DNA of 64,000 bases from Ahaetulla prasina (GCF_028640845.1 NC_080541.1:9390435-9454434), one strand, 5' to 3'; counted from the first letter of the stretch, positions 20,746 through 32,640 are shown. Notes: a model not told the origin generated them from the letters alone. Numbers and translations: made by a program.

Positions 20746-21903
20746 ATGGCAGCCAAACAATTAAAGTCTACTGTAACAAAGAGCTCTGGAACTTTATCAG
20801 CTGGTGCCTCTCCAGCTCATACAGCAGAGACTAGAACATTGAATTTAGAGGCGTTACAAGAGAACTTAAAAGGCTTTATAGAAGAAAAATTTAAAGTAAT
20901 AACTGATGAGATGTCTGAAATGAAAGAGCAGATATCAGAAATTCAAGTGGGAAATAAAGAAGTTAAAGAAGGATTTGTAATGGCAGTACAAAGTTTGGCA
21001 ACGAATGTGATTTTATTAGAAGAGGAGGTTGAAGTAATTAAGCAACATAATTTAAAATTAGAAAATAAAATGGCTGAATTTCAAAGTAAAATGGAAAAAC
21101 AGATGATGAAATAGTTTTGATACAATACAGAAATATGGAATTTGCTCTAAGAATTCGTGGTCTGAAAGAGAATAAAGAAGAGGATTTAAGGAAATTTTTC
21201 TGAAGTATTTGCTGAGATATTAGCAGCTCGTCCAGCAGATGTGGCTTATCAAATTGATAAAATATATCGTGAATTCTTGGATAGCAAGGCAAAAAAGTTG
21301 CCAAGGGATGTTGTTATTTATTTTACAAATAGAACAGTGAGAAATCAGATTTTGCAAGCCTCATATAAGGGGAGAAGATTCAGATTGCTGGTCAGGATAT
21401 TTTAATATTAAAGGAAATTCCACCAAAATGTTAAGAGCTAGAAAGGAATTTGCCTTCCTGGTGAATGAACTTAAAAACGTCAGATTGAATATAGATGGGA
21501 TATTCCAACTGGTATAATAGTATATTATGCAGGAAAGTACATCGTCTCAATACAGTTGGAAAAGCAGAGAATTTTATGTTGAGGCATTAAAGTTGGAAGT
21601 CTTTCTCCACTGGATGCTAGAAGAAAGGAGACTGAAGTGAAGGAAAGAGAAGTGAAGCAGGTTCAAGAACAGATTGTGATGGAAGAAGATTTATTACAAG
21701 TGTTGGAAATACCTATGACGGGTCCAGATTCAAAAGAACAAAGGCTGACAAGAGCTGCTGCTAAACGCAAGGAACAAGAGATGAAGGCACAACAACAACT
21801 GGCAACTACTACAACGGAAACAGTGGGAGGAGCAAGGCCTAAAGCAAAATGTGATTTGCGGCTAGTGTTCCAAAAGTTTCCTTTGGCCGATAATGGCAAT
21901 TAA
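20746..21903 (+). pseudogene. L1 ORF1 (RNA-binding protein), frameshifted
   Basis: Open only for the first 122 residues (20746-21114), which form a Lys/Glu-rich coiled coil (KFKVITDEMSEMKEQISEIQ). Later pieces continue in other frames, and the final frame (21637-21903) ends 11 bp inside the ORF2 start. L1 ORF1 forms trimers that coat L1 RNA; this copy cannot. Confidence 0.8.
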
Positions 21904-24900
21904 ACTATTATCTTGGAATGTTAATGGTTTGAATTCACCAGAAGAGAAGGAAAGTATTTCATTATTTGAAACAATTTAAAATGACATTACTTGTTTACAA
22001 GAAACACATATTAGATCTTTAGACCAGAAATATTTGATAAATTCAAAACTGGGAGTACATTTTGTTGCCTCCTCTTTGGAGAAAAAATGGTTTAGTTATA
22101 TATATAAAGAAGGATATATCAGTAAAATTAATTGAGGTGGATAAGCAAGGAAGATACATTGCTATTGAACTCTTGTTGGATGGAAAGAAGACAATATTAA
22201 TAGGAGTTTAGGCTCCAAATCAACAACAAGAAATTTATTTCAAGTTTTTACATAAATGAATAGTATTTTGGGATTATAAATCATATATATTAATGGGTGA
22301 TTGGAATGGTGTGTTGGATACTCAAAAGACAAAAAGTTTAAGGAAGATATCAAGCGGAAATTACCAAAGGCTTTTTTAGAATTGATGGAGGACTTGGAAT
22401 AAAGAGATATTTGGAGAGAACATAATACAGAAGAAAGGGATTTTAACTTCTTTTCTGATAGACACAAATCATTTTCGAGGATTGTTTTTATTTAGATTTC
22501 TAATGATTTGTATTCTAGAGTGAAGAAGACTAAGATTTGTTCAAGAACTTTATCTGATCATAGTCCAGTTTGGATTGAATTTGATCGGAAAAGGAGGCTA
22601 GGAGATCATGGAGGTTGAATGAGAATTTGTTTAAATATGAACAAAATGTAAATGAATGTAAAAACAAATGAAAGAATTTTTTATTATGAATATGAAAAAA
22701 GAGACATCTATAGAGATGATTTGGGACTCCAGTAAGGCTTATATGAGAGGAAATCTTATACAAATGAATATTAAATACAAAAATAAATTGCAGAAAAAGA
22801 AAAAGGAACTGGAAGAGGAAATTAAAATGAAAGAACAATTATTGATAAATAGCCCAGGAAATAGTAAAATAAAAGAATCAATAAATATATTGAGAGGTCA
22901 GTTTAATATGTTGATGGCAGATCAAGTAGCAATTAATTTACAATATGTAAAACATAATATGTTTAATAATGCCAATAAGCCAGGAAGATGGCTTGCCTAT
23001 TTAATAAGGAAAAAACAGAAATCACGAACGATTGATAAAATAGAATATAGGGGTAAGGAAGTTTATCAAAAGAACTTGATTAAAAAAGCATTTTTAGAGT
23101 ATTATAGTAAGTTATATTCTAGGGATATGGTTGATGATACAGAGATAGAAAGATATTTACAACAACAAAATATTTGTGAGCTTACAGAAAATCAAAGAGA
23201 AGAATTGAATCAATTAATTACTTCAGAGGAAATTTTCTTAGCAATTAAACAACTTAAAATCGGTAAAGCACCAGGAACAGATGGTTTAACAGCTGTTTAT
23301 TATAAAACTTTACAAAATGAGATGGTTGAACCACTTAAAGAGTTATTTAATAAAATTCAAATGGGAGGAGATGTTCCCCCTTCATGGAGGACAGCCTTTA
23401 TTTCGTTAATACCGAAGGAAGATCGAGATGGTATTAAAGCAGAGAATTATAGGCCTATATCACTTTTAAATACTGATTACAAGATATTTACCAAGATATT
23501 GGCTAATAGATTAATGCCAGTGATGAATCAAATAATTCATAATGATCAGTCAGGATTTATTAAGGGTAGGCAGATGAGATATAATGTGAGGCAAATCGTA
23601 AATTTACTTGAATATTTGGAACGAAACAACCAAGTATCAGCGGCATTCCTTTTTGGATGCTGAAAAAGCTTTTGATAGATTGGATTGGCAGTTTTTATTT
23701 AAAGTAATAGAAAAAATGCAATTTGGGGATTATTTTATTCGTGCAATTAAAGCAATATATCAGAAGCAAACAGCACAAATAATAGTAAATGGCGGGTTAA
23801 CAGAAACTTTTAAAATTGAGAAAGGGACGAGACAGGGATGTCCCTTGTCCCCATTACTTTTTATTTTAACTTTAGAAATTCTTCTGAATAACATACGTGG
23901 TTCCGATCGAATAAAGGGAATTAGAGTTAAACATCAAGATTATAGATTAAGAGCTTTTGCAGATGACCTGGTTGTTACTGTATCTCAACCAATATACTCA
24001 GTAACTGGTTTAAAAGATATAATTGGTCAGTATGGTAAAGTATCTGGATTTAAGGTGAATCAGCAAAAGACAAAGATGATAACTAAAAATATGAATATAC
24101 AACAAAAGAAGAGTTAGAAAGAACTTCAGGTTTTGAAATCGTTAAAAGGTTAAATATTTAGGAATATATATTACAGCTTCAAATGTTAAATTATACAAAA
24201 ATAATTATGAGGTATTGTGGCAGAAGGTATGGAAAGAAATGGAGAGTTGGAAGAAGTTACAACTATCTTTGCTGGGAAGAATAGCGGCTATAAAATGAAT
24301 GTTTTGCCCAGGTTTTGTTTTGTTTCAAATGATACCGGTGTTTAAGAATGATATTAAATTACAGGAATGGCAAAAGGGATTAGTAAATTTGTATGGATGG
24401 GCAAAAACCAAGAATAAAATTAAAAGTAATGCAGGATATAAGGGAAAGGGGGTCTTAAAATGCCTAATTTAAAATTGTATTATGAAGCAGTTGTTTTATC
24501 ATTAATTACTGATTGGATTAATTTAACTGAGGAAAGAGTTCTGAATATAGAAGGTTATGGTTTGTTATATGGGTGGCATGCCTATTTATTATATGATAAG
24601 AAAGTTGATAAAATATTTAAAAATAATATAATTAGAAATGCATTATTGAGGGTTTGGAGGAAATATCAATACAAATTAGATGGAAAGATTCCAATATGGG
24701 CAAACCCGAGACACATGATAGAAAATATAAATATATATCAAAAGATGGAGGTAGTTACTTATAAAGAACTTCTTTGTATGGAAAAGGGGGAGTTACAATT
24801 AAAATCTAGAGAAAAGATGGGGGAAGAAGGGAAAAATTATACATGGTTCCAATATGGACAACTACAAGCTAGATGGAAATTAGATCAAAAAATAGGTGTT

Positions 24901-25606
24901 AAGCAAATTGAGGATAATTTGTTAAAACAAATGAGAGATCAAGGTCAACAGCATATTAAGAGGTTGTATAATGTATTAGTAGAAATAGATTCAGAGACTG
25001 ATTTGGTTAAGGATTGTATGATTAAGTGGGCACAAAATTTTCAGCAACCAATAATGTTGGAAACTTGGGAAAGAATTTGGGTGAGGAATGTTAAATTTAC
25101 ACAAGCGCAAAATATGAGAGAAAATTTTATAAGATGTTTTATAGATGGCATTTAGACCCCAAAAATTGTCATGTATGTATCCTAATGTACAGGCTAAATG
25201 CTGGAGATGTGATTGTGAAGATGCTACTTATTATCATATATGGTGGACTTGCAAAAAAGTTAAAGCATTTTGGATTAAAGTATGGTGGATCATGCAGAAT
25301 ATTTTGAAAAAGAAGATTAAGTTTACCCCGCAGTTCTTTTTACTAGGAATAATTATGGATTGTACAGCTATAGAGACTAAATTGATTCTGAACTTAATAA
25401 CAGCCACAAGACTTTTGATTGCTCAATATTGGAAGAAAGAAGAATTACCTACAATTGAAGAATGGACTCTTAAAGTATCAAATCTGGCAGAAATGGCAAA
25501 AATGTCTGCTTACTTGAAAGACTATACACAAGAAAAATATATTTTAGAATGGAAAATGTGGATTGATTATATTCAAAATAAGTATCAGATAATAAATATC
25601 AAATAG
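21893..25606 (+). pseudogene. L1 ORF2 (endonuclease and reverse transcriptase), broken
   Basis: Begins MAIKLLSWNVNGLNSPEE (the APE-type endonuclease start, with CLQETH following) but is soon interrupted by stops. The frame 22668-23663 carries the reverse transcriptase N-part: KIGKAPGTDGLTAVYYK, ISLIPKEDRD, YRPISLLNTDYKI, DQSGFIKGRQ. After a shift near 23640, 23608-24117 carries DAEKAFDRLDW, GTRQGCPLSPLLF and the catalytic FADD. 24460-25155 and 25145-25606 hold the C-terminal part with a Cys-rich stretch (CWRCDCEDATYYHIWWTCKK). At least three frame breaks; inactive. Confidence 0.92.
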
Positions 25607-26273
25607 CATATGAGTAAATTTAGGAAATAATTTGTATTAGATATATTTTTGAAGGAGAGGAATTGAGAGTGTGAATAAGCGTGGAGAGACTAGAGATTAT
25701 AATTTAGGAATTATTTTAGATTATGATTGTTAGTTTTGATACCCTGCATTTTGTTCTGGGAAGTCGGGGTGGGGGGTGGCGGGTAAAGGGGAAGGGAATT
25801 GGGGGGTTGAGGTTAGTGATGGAGTGATGGTTAATGTACAGGGATTATTGAAGATGTATAAATATAATTAATGTAGGGTCGGGTCTGACCAGTTGCCATT
25901 TTAGAACGGTGGGGAGGGAAAAAGAGAGTAGGAGGTAGGAAAGAGGAGAAGAGGAAGGAAGAGGGGTAGAAGAGGGAGAAGAGTGTAGGGTGGAGGGAGG
26001 AGAGGAGGTAGATAAGAGAAGGAGAGGAAGGTTTGGAAAGTAAAAGAAGGTAGAAGAGGGAAGAAGGTTAAAAAGGGGGGTGGTGACTGGGCAGGCCCGA
26101 CTAATTGTATATAACTGTACATTGGATGAATTATTTGATAAGATTGTAAAAATAAAACTTTTTTATAAAAAAAAAAAAAAAGAGTAGTAATAAGTGCCTT
26201 GGATGTAATTCTAAAACACTGGAGCGTTACCCTAACTTGAACACCATCGACACTGAAAAATTTGCCACCAGTC

Positions 26274-26621
26274 TAGTGGTGGGTTTCAAAAATTTTTACT
26301 ACCGGTTCTGTGGGCGTGGCTTGATAGGCGTGGCATGGCTTGATGGGTGTGGCTTGGTGGGTGTGGCAGGAGAAAGATACTATAAAAACTCCATTCCCAC
26401 CCCACTCCAGGTGAAGGATACTGTAAAATCTCCATTCCCTCCCCAATCCAGGGAAAGGTGTCTGCAAAATCCCCATTTCCTCCCGATCAGCTGGGATTTG
26501 GGAGGGAGAGAATAGATGGGGGGGAGGCAGTCAGAATTTTTACTACCAGTTCTCCGAACTACTCAAAATTTTTGCTACCAGTTCTCCAGAACTGATCAGA
26601 ACCTGCTGAAACCCACCTCTG
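26274..26621. mobile_element. hAT-like miniature element (CAGTGGTGGG family)
   Basis: 348 bp, start TAGTGGTGGGTTTC and end GAAACCCACCTCTG, flanked by caccagtc (26266-26273 and 26622-26629), a perfect 8-bp duplication. Interior contains the family's 'ccattccctccc' and 'taccggttctg' words. Confidence 0.9.
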
Positions 26622-26835
26622 CACCAGTCAATTGCAAAAGACAGCTTTATACTCTGAACAGTTTACCTCCTGCAACGATACCTCTAACACCACCAACAAT
26701 CAATACCTGCCTATTTCAAGTCCTTGGGAAGAATTGAGTAGGTGGATAAAAATGCCAAATTCAGTCTTAACATGTGGTTGACTGTGTGACAAAACAGAGT
26801 AATAACAGACCAGGAAGGCTTATTGAGTGCCAGAG

Positions 26836-27602
26836 AGATCAAAACTGGCCTGTAATAATGACAAGGAGAACCCACCCACCAGATTGGAAAAAAAATAGTA
26901 AAAAATATTCTCTAATTTGTTGGAAATGTGAAATCAAGTTAGGATCATACTATCACATGTGGTGGAAGTGCCAAAAAAGCTAAAAAAATTCTGGCAGTAA
27001 ATAAGAAACTGGTTAGAAGAGATGTTAATGGTCAAAACAGAGGTCAAACCAGAATTTTTCTTATTGGGCATGATGGATGGCAAATACGATAAAAATGTAA
27101 CCTACTTATCATTGCATATATTAACCGCGGCAAGATTAGCATTTGCTCAAAAATGGAAGTGTAAAGAAATACCCTCAGAAGAAGTAGTAATAAGCAAAAT
27201 TTACAATTGTGCAAAGACGGACAGACTTACTTTAGAACTCAAAGATAAAAGCAAATCAAGGTACTTTGAGGTCTGGAATAAATTCTATGAATGGCTTGAT
27301 AGGAGGAAGAACGCCAAAAACAAGAGGTGATGAATGTCTGGAAATGTATATATTAACGTATATTGTACTTGTGAGGGTATAATAGATTTATTAAATATGT
27401 AGATAGTTGTAGGGGAAGTAGTAATATAGTATATCCTTAATATATAAGAAATTAGGAGAGATGTAAATTTGTATATAGACTGAGGAATATATGATATAGT
27501 AAGTTGCACTTGACGTAAATGTTAGAAACCAGAGATGTGGAGCAATATCCATTGTTTTTGTTTGTTTTTAAAACCAATAAAAAAATTCTTAAAAAAGAAA
27601 GA
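26836..27602 (+). mobile_element. L1 ORF2 C-terminal fragment and 3' UTR
   Basis: The frames 26774-26983 and 27022-27330 give the L1 end (CWKCEIKLGSYYHMWWKCQK, then AARLAFAQKWK and FEVWNKFYEWL). It ends in an AATAAAAAAATTC tail. It interrupts unit C flank sequence that is continuous in unit B (6395-6420). 5'-truncated. Confidence 0.85.
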
Positions 27603-27889
27603 ATGACTAGGAAAACAGAAAAGAGGAAGAAAAGCCTTATATTTTCAGTACATTAAACAAAAATAGCAGGCAAAGCAGATAATAACAAGGCCTGACAATG
27701 GCTAAGAGAAGAAAAGTTGAAGAGACAGAGACAAAAGGCTGGCTGCACAAGATCAAGTCTTTAGAACAGGAATGAAATGCTACCGGTTCAGACCAGTTCG
27801 GCTGAACTGGTAGCGGCGGCGGCACATGATTCGGAGAACTGATAACGGCGGCAGTGCGAGGCTCTGCTTATCCACCCGGATGTCATTAC

Positions 27890-28470
27890 TGTTGTGTCTT
27901 GCCCGCTCTCAGCGCAGCCGGGGTCTTCTTATCTGCTTCCGAACGCTGAAGAATGTCCTAGTATGCCTCCCGGCCCCAGCCCTGGCTCCATGCCCAGACA
28001 GGCTGAGGAGGAGGGGGCACCTCCCGGCCCCAGCCCTGGCTCCATGCCCAGACAGGCTGAGGAGGAGGGGGCACCTCCCGGCCCCAGCCCTGGCTCCATG
28101 CCCAGGCAAACGGAGCAACTAGACCCCTCCCCCTCCCCCCACAGCATGTGAGCCTGAGGGAGGTTTATTACCAACAGCTGCCGACTGGAGTGACCCTCGC
28201 TTCAGAAGAATTGATAGGCAGCGGCGGCAGAAGGAAGGGAGGGGCAGGCCTGGATAAGTGCTGAGTCATGGAGCCACACCCCATGGCCTATATAAAGGAT
28301 CTGCTTTCTGGCATTCTCTGAGTCAGGCAAAGTCTAATATATCTTGCTGAAGTCACTTTCTGGTCTCCTGCCTGCCTTGAGGACTTTGCTAGGACTTTGG
28401 CAGAGCTGCAGAGGCACGCCTGATTCGGATTTCCCTGACCCGGCCGTCAGCGGAGGAGTGGGACACGACA
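27890..28470 (+). mobile_element. Solo LTR with a 54-bp VNTR
   Basis: 581 bp, TGTTGTGTCTTGCC ... GGGACACGACA, flanked by attac (27885-27889 and 28471-28475), a perfect 5-bp duplication. It has a TATA element (tatataaa, 28289-28296). Related to the LTR at 47219-47745 (shared 'tgctgagtcatggagccacaccc'). Confidence 0.9.
27967..28112 (+). repeat. 54-bp tandem repeat, about 2.7 copies
   Basis: The unit starts cctcccggccccagccctgg and ends gaggaggagggggca. All units are in register and could encode an 18-residue PPGPSPGSMPRQAEEEGA repeat, but the frame is only 85 residues long and lies in LTR sequence. Confidence 0.95.
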
Positions 28471-28764
28471 ATTACTTCCTGGTTTTAACCAGGAAGTAAC
28501 CTGTTTTTGACCTTCCGGATGCAAAATGCACAGTGGGTCCAGCTGCTTGTAGGGGAAGGCAGATTTCAAAATTTTTGCTTCAAAACAAATGCATTACAAA
28601 TAGCAATAGCACTTAGTCTTATATACTGCTTCATAGTGCTTTACAGCCCTCTCTAAGCAGTTTACAGACTCAGCATAAATTCAATTCAATTGCTTAAATT
28701 CAAACTTGCAAAGTTTATTGCCTCCCTTTTCTTTCTCTTGTGCAGTACTGGAGATCCCCATCTT

Positions 28765-28965
28765 AGAATAGATAGAATAGAACAGAATTTTTTATTGGCC
28801 AAGTGTGATTGGACAGACAAGGAATTTGTCTTGGTGCATACGCTCTTGGAGTACATAAAAGAAAAGATCAGCAAGAATTCTAAGGTACAATACTTAATGA
28901 TAGTCATAGGGTACAAATAAGCAATCAGGAACCAATCAATATCAATATAGACTCTGCAATCTTGC
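28765..28965 (-). mobile_element. CR1/L2-group LINE 3' end
   Basis: Reverse complement of the CACACTTGGCCAATAAA 3' end, with only a short GATAGAATAGAATAGAAC remnant of the pentanucleotide tail. No coding part. Confidence 0.8.
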
Positions 28966-29202
28966 AAGTAAAGAGTGAGGCAGCTGACCTATTTCATACA
29001 CAACCATGAAGGGAGAACTTTTGTCATGAAAATGAAGTAGCAAAGTAGTTGAAAAATAAGGTTGAATGAGGTAAAAGGAGAAATTATGGAGAAACATCAG
29101 GACCGTTAAAATTGGGGTTTGGGATAATTTCATTACTTGTGGGATATTTGCACTGGTTTATTTTGATGGACAAACCAGTGCAAAAGAAAATATATACATA
29201 TA

Positions 29203-29341
29203 TACTCGGTTTCCCCCAAAATAAGACATCCCCTGATAATAAGCCCAATTGGGCTTTTGAGCGCATGGCAATAAGGCCAAGCGCTTATTTCAGGGTTCAA
29301 AAAAATATAAGATAGGGTCTTATTTTTGGAAAAACATGGTA
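29203..29341. mobile_element. Short DNA transposon-like palindromic element
   Basis: Starts TACTCGGTTTCCCCCAAAAT and ends TTTGGAAAAACATGGTA, imperfect inverted ends with internal AATAAG repeats. This type of miniature element is common in vertebrates. Superfamily not assigned. Confidence 0.6.
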
Positions 29342-29389
29342 TTTTAAAAGTTTGGAGACTAAAACATACAGGATTATGGGTATAATTAC

Positions 29390-29760
29390 AGGATTTGGAT
29401 ATAGCTAGTCTAGAGAAAAGAAGGACTGGGGGTTACATGACAGCAGTGTTCCAATATCTAAGGAAAGAAGAGGGAGTCAGTCTATTCTCCAAAGCACCAG
29501 AAGGCAAGAGAAGTATAAGGGATGGAAACTAATCAAGGAGAGACGCAACCTGGAATTAAGCAGAAACTTCCTAACAGTGAGGACAATTATTCAATGGAAC
29601 AACTTGCCTTCAGAAGTTGTGGATGCTCCATCACTGGAGGCTTTTAAGAAGAGACTGGACAGCCACTTGTCTGAAATGGTATAGGGTCTCCTGCTTGAGC
29701 AGGGGGTTGGACTAGAAGACCTCCAGGGCCCCTTCCAGCTCGATTCCAAATTGAATTGAC
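29390..29760 (+). mobile_element. CR1 LINE 3' end
   Basis: Encodes decayed CR1 ORF2 C-terminal blocks (SLEKRRTGG, FQYLRKEEGVSLFSKAPEG, LINQWNNLPSEVV-like) and the 3' UTR GAGCAGGGGGTTGGACTAGA. 5'-truncated. Confidence 0.85.
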
Positions 29761-29774
29761 AGCATTACAGAAAA

Positions 29775-30800
29775 TAGTCATTGAGTTTTAGGTAACTATC
29801 TACATAATTATCCCCAAAAAGATTTTGATATGAAAAATCAGGTGCAGAAATTACTAATTTAGTGGACAAACATTTTTTTTTTTTGCATTTGTTTATGCCT
29901 AAAGTAGATTAGTTCTTCCAAACTTCTTAACTATTCTTACCTACTGGTCCAAAGTTGGTGAGAAGAAGATAATATCTCATGTCATGGATGGATGGCCGGA
30001 TCATTGATGTTCAAAAATAGAAGAAGTTGCAGGGGAAATGGGTTGCATTTTAAATCCTGTTCCGGCTAACTGTAGTTCAGCAAATGAAGAACAGTAGGCT
30101 CCACCCATACGACGCTTTGCTAATTATGTCCAAAATTTCACATATCAAAGAGACACTGTCACATGTGTTGTTTGATAACTCGTAATATTTAACATTGGAG
30201 TAGCAAGTGATGGTAAGGAGATCTTTGCAGATTTTGCATATCTGTTCTTGGACAGGAAGGCGGATGTCGCTTTCTCATACAAGTCACACGCAACTAAACA
30301 TTGTGTGAGCATCAAGTGATAAAAGAGTCTGATTGTTGCCTTTGCACAGTAATCAACAGTGACTGTAGAACAGGGGTCTCCAACCTTGTGAACTTTAAGC
30401 CTGGCAGACTTCAACACCCAGAATCCCCCAACTCCCAATTCTCCCAATCCCCCAACTCCAATTCTGAGAGTTGAAGTCCGCCAGGCTTAAAGTTGACAAG
30501 GTTGGAGACCCCTGCTGTAGAAGGAGACTCCCCATGAATGCAGGCAGCTGGAAAGAAAAGGGAAATTATTTTATATTTCAGTTGGACTGTTCCCCTCCTC
30601 TGAGAAGTTTTATGATGAACGTCTGCTCATAAATCTCTCAACTTCACGCTAAACATGATACAAATTCCCCTTTCTTTATAGCCTTCCTACACTCTGGCCC
30701 ATGAAGACCAAGGTGCTAATTTAAGGGACTGAATTTATTGGGACACAAGAGGAAGTCTGCCTCTTTGAGATGAAAATAATTCTTCACTTCTGACAAGCAC
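29775..30800. repeat. Unit C upstream flank block, uninterrupted copy
   Basis: 29775-30370 matches 7200-7790, and 30530-30800 matches 14050-14100 plus 14600-14770 plus 15045-15110. In unit B these parts are separated by BovB/gypsy, L1 and hAT insertions, so this copy shows the original arrangement. Interrupted here only by the small palindrome at 30371-30514. Confidence 0.75.
30371..30514. mobile_element. Palindromic hAT-like element (CAGGGGTCTCC family)
   Basis: 144 bp with termini CAGGGGTCTCCAACC / GGTTGGAGACCCCTG and almost fully self-complementary arms. Flanked by ctgtagaa (30363-30370 and 30515-30522), a perfect 8-bp duplication. Confidence 0.9.
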
Positions 30801-30888
30801 ATGAATCCTTAACCTGCTCTGTTCAGCCTCTTCTTGAAAATTTCAGTTTTTCGCCAAGGAACCCTATGCTGTCTCTCTGCATACCAGG

Positions 30889-31086
30889 CTTCTTCTTCTT
30901 CTTCTTCTTCTTCTTCTTCTTCTTCTTCTTCTTCTTCTTCTTCTTCTTCTTCTTCTTCTTCTTCTTCTTCTTCTTCTTCTTCTTCTTCTTCTTCTTCTTC
31001 TTCTTCCTCTTCCCCTTCCCCTTCCCCTTCCCCTTCCCCTTCTCCTTCTCCTTCTCCTTCTCCTTCTCCTTCTTCTTCTCCTTCTT
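30889..31086 (+). repeat. (TTC)n / (CCCTTC)n tract, about 200 bp
   Basis: Roughly 40 pure TTC triplets followed by CCCTTC and TCCTTC units. Homopurine-homopyrimidine; (GAA)n on the minus strand. It abuts the 3' end of a minus-strand LINE, so it may have grown from that LINE's tail. Confidence 0.95.
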
Positions 31087-31990
31087 CGTCTTTATTAGTT
31101 TGTCAAACATGTACAGGTCTAAATATAAACATGGACATGAATGAAAGAAACAAATGCATATAAATGGGGACAGTAGGACAGGGATGGTAGGCACGCTGAT
31201 ACACGCCCCTTTTACAGACCTCTTAGGAATGGAGTGAGGTCTACGGTAGACAGTTTAAGGTTGGAGCTGTGAGGGTTTGAGGATGTAACAATGGAGTCGG
31301 GTAGGGCATTCCAGGTGTCGACCACTCTGTTGCTGAAGTCGTATTTTCTGCAGTCGAATTTGGAGTGATTTACCTTGAGTTTGTATCGATTGTTTGCCCG
31401 TGTATTATTGAGGTTAAAGCTGAAGAAGTCATTGACAGGTAAGATTATTTGTCTGAAATGGTGTAGGGTTTCCTGCCTGGGCAGGGGCTTGGACTAGAAG
31501 ACCTCCAAGGTCCCTTCCAACTCTGATATTATTATTATTATTAAGATGTTGTAGCAGACAATTTTGTGTACTGTGCTTAGATCGAATCACAGGTGGTGCA
31601 GTTCCAGATTGCCCAAGCCCAAAATTTCAAGCCTGGTGGCATAAGGGATTCTATTGTGAGTAGAGGAATGGAGTACTCTTCTCGTGATGTACTTCTGGAC
31701 CCACTCAAATGTATTAATGTCCGATATACAGCATGGATTCCAGGCAGATGAGCTGTATTTGAGAATTGGTCTGGCAAAGGTTTTGTATGCCCTAGTTTTC
31801 AGTACAATGTTACTGGAGAAGAAGCTTTGCAAAATTAGGTTAACAACTCTTAATGCCTTTTTGGCAAAGCTTTTACAGTGGGCTCTGGGGCTTAGATCAT
31901 TTGAGATGAGTACTCCTAGGTCCTTGACAGAGTGAGGGTCGTCTATGAGGTCATTTCCACCCAATTTGTATTTGGTGTTCTGATTCCTAT
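31087..31990 (-). mobile_element. CR1-group LINE (second family), with a CR1 fragment inside
   Basis: The minus frame 31587-31964 shows VKDLGVLISNDLSP, FARPILKYSSSAWNP and LEILGLGNLELHHL, the C-terminal fingerprint of a CR1-type LINE distinct from the CR1 at 33640. The 3' part 31087-31440 matches 38815-39245. A piece of classical CR1 3' end lies at 31445-31530 on the plus strand. Dead. Confidence 0.75.
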
Positions 31991-32180
31991 GGTTTCATTT
32001 TTTACAATGTAAATCACCTTTTTATTCTGGCTAACAATGAAATTGACCGGTTTCTATTTCTAGCTCTGTTTCTAATGTCCTGTTCTCATTAATCTATTCC
32101 CCACACATGCAGGGTGCTACAAATATTCCCCATTTCTCCACACAGGTGTTTATTGATTTAAATAACTAAATGTTGATCTG

Positions 32181-32640
32181 GTGGTCAATCATGCCTGCAG
32201 TGTTTCCCAAAGCCAGATGGGGGAGCTCAGGGCTACAAAAGTGTATATGAAAAGACCTCTAATTTTGATTGTGACAATGGACGAATGGCTGCAAAAGTTG
32301 ATGGAATTAGCAGAGATGGGTAATTTGATCAAAGAAAAGAACGTAAGTACTTTTGTTTCTACTTGGAAACCACTTCTGGACTTTGTGCTTGAGGTGGGAA
32401 ACAATGAAGCCTTGATTTTGGGTTTTACTGATTAGATAGATTTGTTGTTATAGAAATGGTTAGTTTATACTAATATGGAAAAGTAAAAAGTTGAGGTTTG
32501 ATGTTAATGCCTTATTCTACTGCACCAAAGTGAGCCGGAAGTCTACACTTTGTCCTCCTCTGCTTTTCCTCCCTTTTTTCCTCCTACGATTTGCTTTTGA
32601 ATTTGATATTATAAACTAATAAAAAAAAACTGTCAACTTG
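32181..32640 (+). mobile_element. L1 3' fragment
   Basis: Reads MDEWLQKLMELAEMGNLIKEK, the L1 ORF2 C-terminal block also present at 50530-50600, then a 3' UTR ending AACTAATAAAAAAAAAC. Confidence 0.75.

Larger units (their letters stand above)
20117..26181 (+). mobile_element. Nearly full-length L1 LINE, coding regions broken
   Basis: About 6.07 kb with a 5' UTR starting AGACTTCCGGTTTGGCACCG and a poly-A tail ending at 26181. Flanked by gagtagtaataagtgc (20101-20116 and 26182-26197), a perfect 16-bp target duplication. ORF1 and ORF2 are in the usual order. The 3' UTR has a G-rich strand at 25760-25825. It splits the unit C upstream flank. Confidence 0.95.
27767..28575. mobile_element. hAT-like miniature element, split by a solo LTR
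   Basis: Begins CAGGAATGAAATGCTACCGG after ctttagaa, resembling 14777-15041 (same interior: 'cggagaactgataacggcggcag', 'ttacttcctgg...taaccaggaagtaacctg'). The solo LTR 27890-28470 sits within it. The right end has decayed and no second target copy is visible. Confidence 0.65.

Noticed and set aside
27894..28151. Pro/Gly-rich 18-residue repeat protein (collagen- or mucin-like)
   Set aside because: Encoded by a VNTR inside a solo LTR; the frame is short, and overlapping frames on both strands are also open.
30834..31194. Poly-Ser, poly-Phe and poly-Lys frames
   Set aside because: Artefacts of the TTC/GAA triplet repeat.
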